Source of the DNA: Coriobacteriia bacterium
GTDB taxonomy: Bacteria; Actinomycetota; Coriobacteriia; Anaerosomatales; PALSA-660
Length of the DNA stretch: 31,194 nucleotides
NCBI GenBank assembly: GCA_030652345.1
Contig: JAUSAU010000049.1
Span: 1 to 31,194, forward strand
Direction of reading: 5' to 3'
In this document: positions 29,880-31,194 of the stretch, in pieces
How positions within the stretch are numbered: the first letter of the stretch is position 1
How the letters are laid out: each line of letters opens with the position of its first letter
The notes under the pieces: generated by a model
Database searches by the model: none
What the model was told of the DNA's origin: nothing
The model's input: only the letters and a program-made list of their open reading frames with translations
Position numbers and translations under genes: made by a program

Positions 29880-31194
29880 ATGTCCTCGCTCGTCCTGGGC
29901 ACCGCCGGGCATATCGACCACGGCAAGTCCGCCCTGGTCAAGGCGCTCACGGGTACCGACCCGGATCGCCTTCCCGAGGAGAAGGAGCGGGGCGTCACCA
30001 TCGAGCTGGGCTTCGCCCGGCTCGAGTTGCCGAGCGGGCGGGCGCTCGGCGTCGTGGACGTCCCCGGGCACGAGCGCTTCGTGCGGCAGATGGTCGCCGG
30101 TGCCACCGGGATCGATGTCGTCCTCCTGGTCGTCGCTGCTGACGACGGCGTGATGCCTCAGACGCGCGAACACCTCGCCATCGTGGACCTGCTCGGCATC
30201 CCGAAGGGCGTCGTCGCCATCACCAAGTCCGACCTCGCCGATCCCGACTGGCTTGCGATGGTCTCAGAAGATGTCGGGCGGCTCATCGAGGGCACGTCCA
30301 TCGCCGGTTCGGCGATCGTCCCGGTCTCGGCGCGCACCGGCGCGGGCCTGGATGAGCTGCGGGCGGCCATCGACGCGGTTGCCGGTGACGCGCCCGCCCG
30401 GCATGCCGCGCTGCCGATGCGACTGCCCGTCGACCGCGTCTTCACCATCTCGGGGGCCGGCACCGTCGTCACGGGGACGATGTGGTCGGGCACGGCGAAG
30501 CGGGACGATCCTGTGGAGGTCCTGCCGTCGGGCCGCACCGGCCGCATACGCGGCGTGCAGGTGCACTCGAAGGCGACGGACGAAGCGGTGGCCGGGCAGC
30601 GCGTGGCGCTCAACATCGCCGGACTCGACAAGGACGAGATCGATCGGGGAGAGGTCATCGCCGCCCCCGGGACGCTGAGCGTCACCGACCGCTTCGACGC
30701 GCGCTTCACCTATCTGCCGGGCAACGAGAAGCCGTTCGTGAGCGGCGCTCGCGTGCACGTGCACCACGGCACGCGGGAGGTGCTCGGGCGGGTGCTGCTC
30801 ATGGACGACATCGGCGAACTGCAGCCGGGAGAGAGCGCCTACGCGCAGCTGCGTCTCGAAGACCCCGTCGCACCCCGCTACGACGACCGTTTCATCGTCC
30901 GTTCCTACTCGCCGGTCTTCACCATCGGCGGCGGCGTCGTGCTCGACGCCCTGCCGCCGCGGCGGACGCATCTTCGCGCGAGCGAGCGTGACCTGCTCGA
31001 TGCGCTCGTCCGGCATGACCTGTCGAGCGCGTCCGTCGGCCTGCTCGGTTCCAGGGGTGTGCCGATGACCTCGGCACAGGTCTCCGCGGCGCTCGGCGTC
31101 CCACGCGCGGGTGTCGCCGACGAGCTCAATCGAGCTGCTGCGCTCATCAGGCTCAAGGTCGGTCCCGACACCTACTTCGTCTCGGCGGACGGCC
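29880..31194 (+). CDS. selB: Selenocysteine-specific elongation factor SelB (3' end cut by the window)
   Basis: GTPase that carries Sec-tRNA(Sec) to the ribosome at UGA codons by binding the SECIS hairpin in the mRNA. G1 GHIDHGKS (10-17), the [13 protein letters not shown] switch region, G3 [12 protein letters not shown] (about 60) and G4 TKSD are intact. [19 protein letters not shown] opens domain 2, and domain 3 and the first winged-helix part of domain 4 (about 370 on) are present. The frame stays open to the last base, so about 438 residues are seen; full SelB is usually over 600, so the RNA-binding C-terminus lies beyond the window. ATG 29880 has GGGGGAG upstream and follows the selA stop by 4 nt. 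Confidence 0.96.
   Translation, partial: MSSLVLGTAGHIDHGKSALVKALTGTDPDRLPEEKERGVTIELGFARLELPSGRALGVVDVPGHERFVRQMVAGATGIDVVLLVVAADDGVMPQTREHLAIVDLLGIPKGVVAITKSDLADPDWLAMVSEDVGRLIEGTSIAGSAIVPVSARTGAGLDELRAAIDAVAGDAPARHAALPMRLPVDRVFTISGAGTVVTGTMWSGTAKRDDPVEVLPSGRTGRIRGVQVHSKATDEAVAGQRVALNIAGLDKDEIDRGEVIAAPGTLSVTDRFDARFTYLPGNEKPFVSGARVHVHHGTREVLGRVLLMDDIGELQPGESAYAQLRLEDPVAPRYDDRFIVRSYSPVFTIGGGVVLDALPPRRTHLRASERDLLDALVRHDLSSASVGLLGSRGVPMTSAQVSAALGVPRAGVADELNRAAALIRLKVGPDTYFVSADG

Overview
The window is GC-rich, gene-dense bacterial chromosome with short intergenic gaps, frequent GTG/TTG starts, stop/start overlaps of 4 nt, and -10 boxes of the TAGACT/TATACT/TAGAAT kind. The run enolase - pyruvate kinase - FtsB/DivIC - DUF501 - Ppx/GppA is typical of Actinomycetota. 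Together with a selenocysteine (Sec) cluster it suggests an anaerobic actinobacterium, perhaps a Coriobacteriia/OPB41-like lineage. That placement is inference. I see no insertion sequence, phage gene, CRISPR array or rRNA.

Layout. 1-2879: DUF1003 membrane protein, threonine aldolase and a DEAD-box helicase, facing a YyaL-type thioredoxin-fold protein (minus). 4711-5178 (minus): a peroxiredoxin whose catalytic codon is TGA. 5285-7739: a small Cys/His protein, a band-7 membrane protein, a YacP-like NYN protein and a DUF554 membrane protein. 7736-12629: a DNA repair island of nth (minus) divergent from a Tag-like glycosylase, then mfd. 12626-20896: lipoprotein foldase, MazG, enolase, methyltransferase, pyruvate kinase, FtsB/DivIC, DUF501 and Ppx/GppA. 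20937-21013: a tRNA with a UAA anticodon and an unusually short variable loop. 21128-26379: a cobalamin-binding protein, TPR protein, glycoside-hydrolase-like protein and a degenerate GGDEF-EAL protein. 26453-31194: a small winged-helix-like protein, then selD, a YedF-like DsrE protein, selA and the 5' part of selB.

The most distinctive content is the selenium system. SelD, SelA and SelB make selenophosphate, convert Ser-tRNA(Sec) to Sec-tRNA(Sec), and deliver it to UGA codons. Two genes in the window use such a codon in frame at the catalytic position: selD itself (codon 16) and the peroxiredoxin (codon 49). Standard gene calling would truncate both. tRNA-Sec is not visible here, and selB runs off the right edge.
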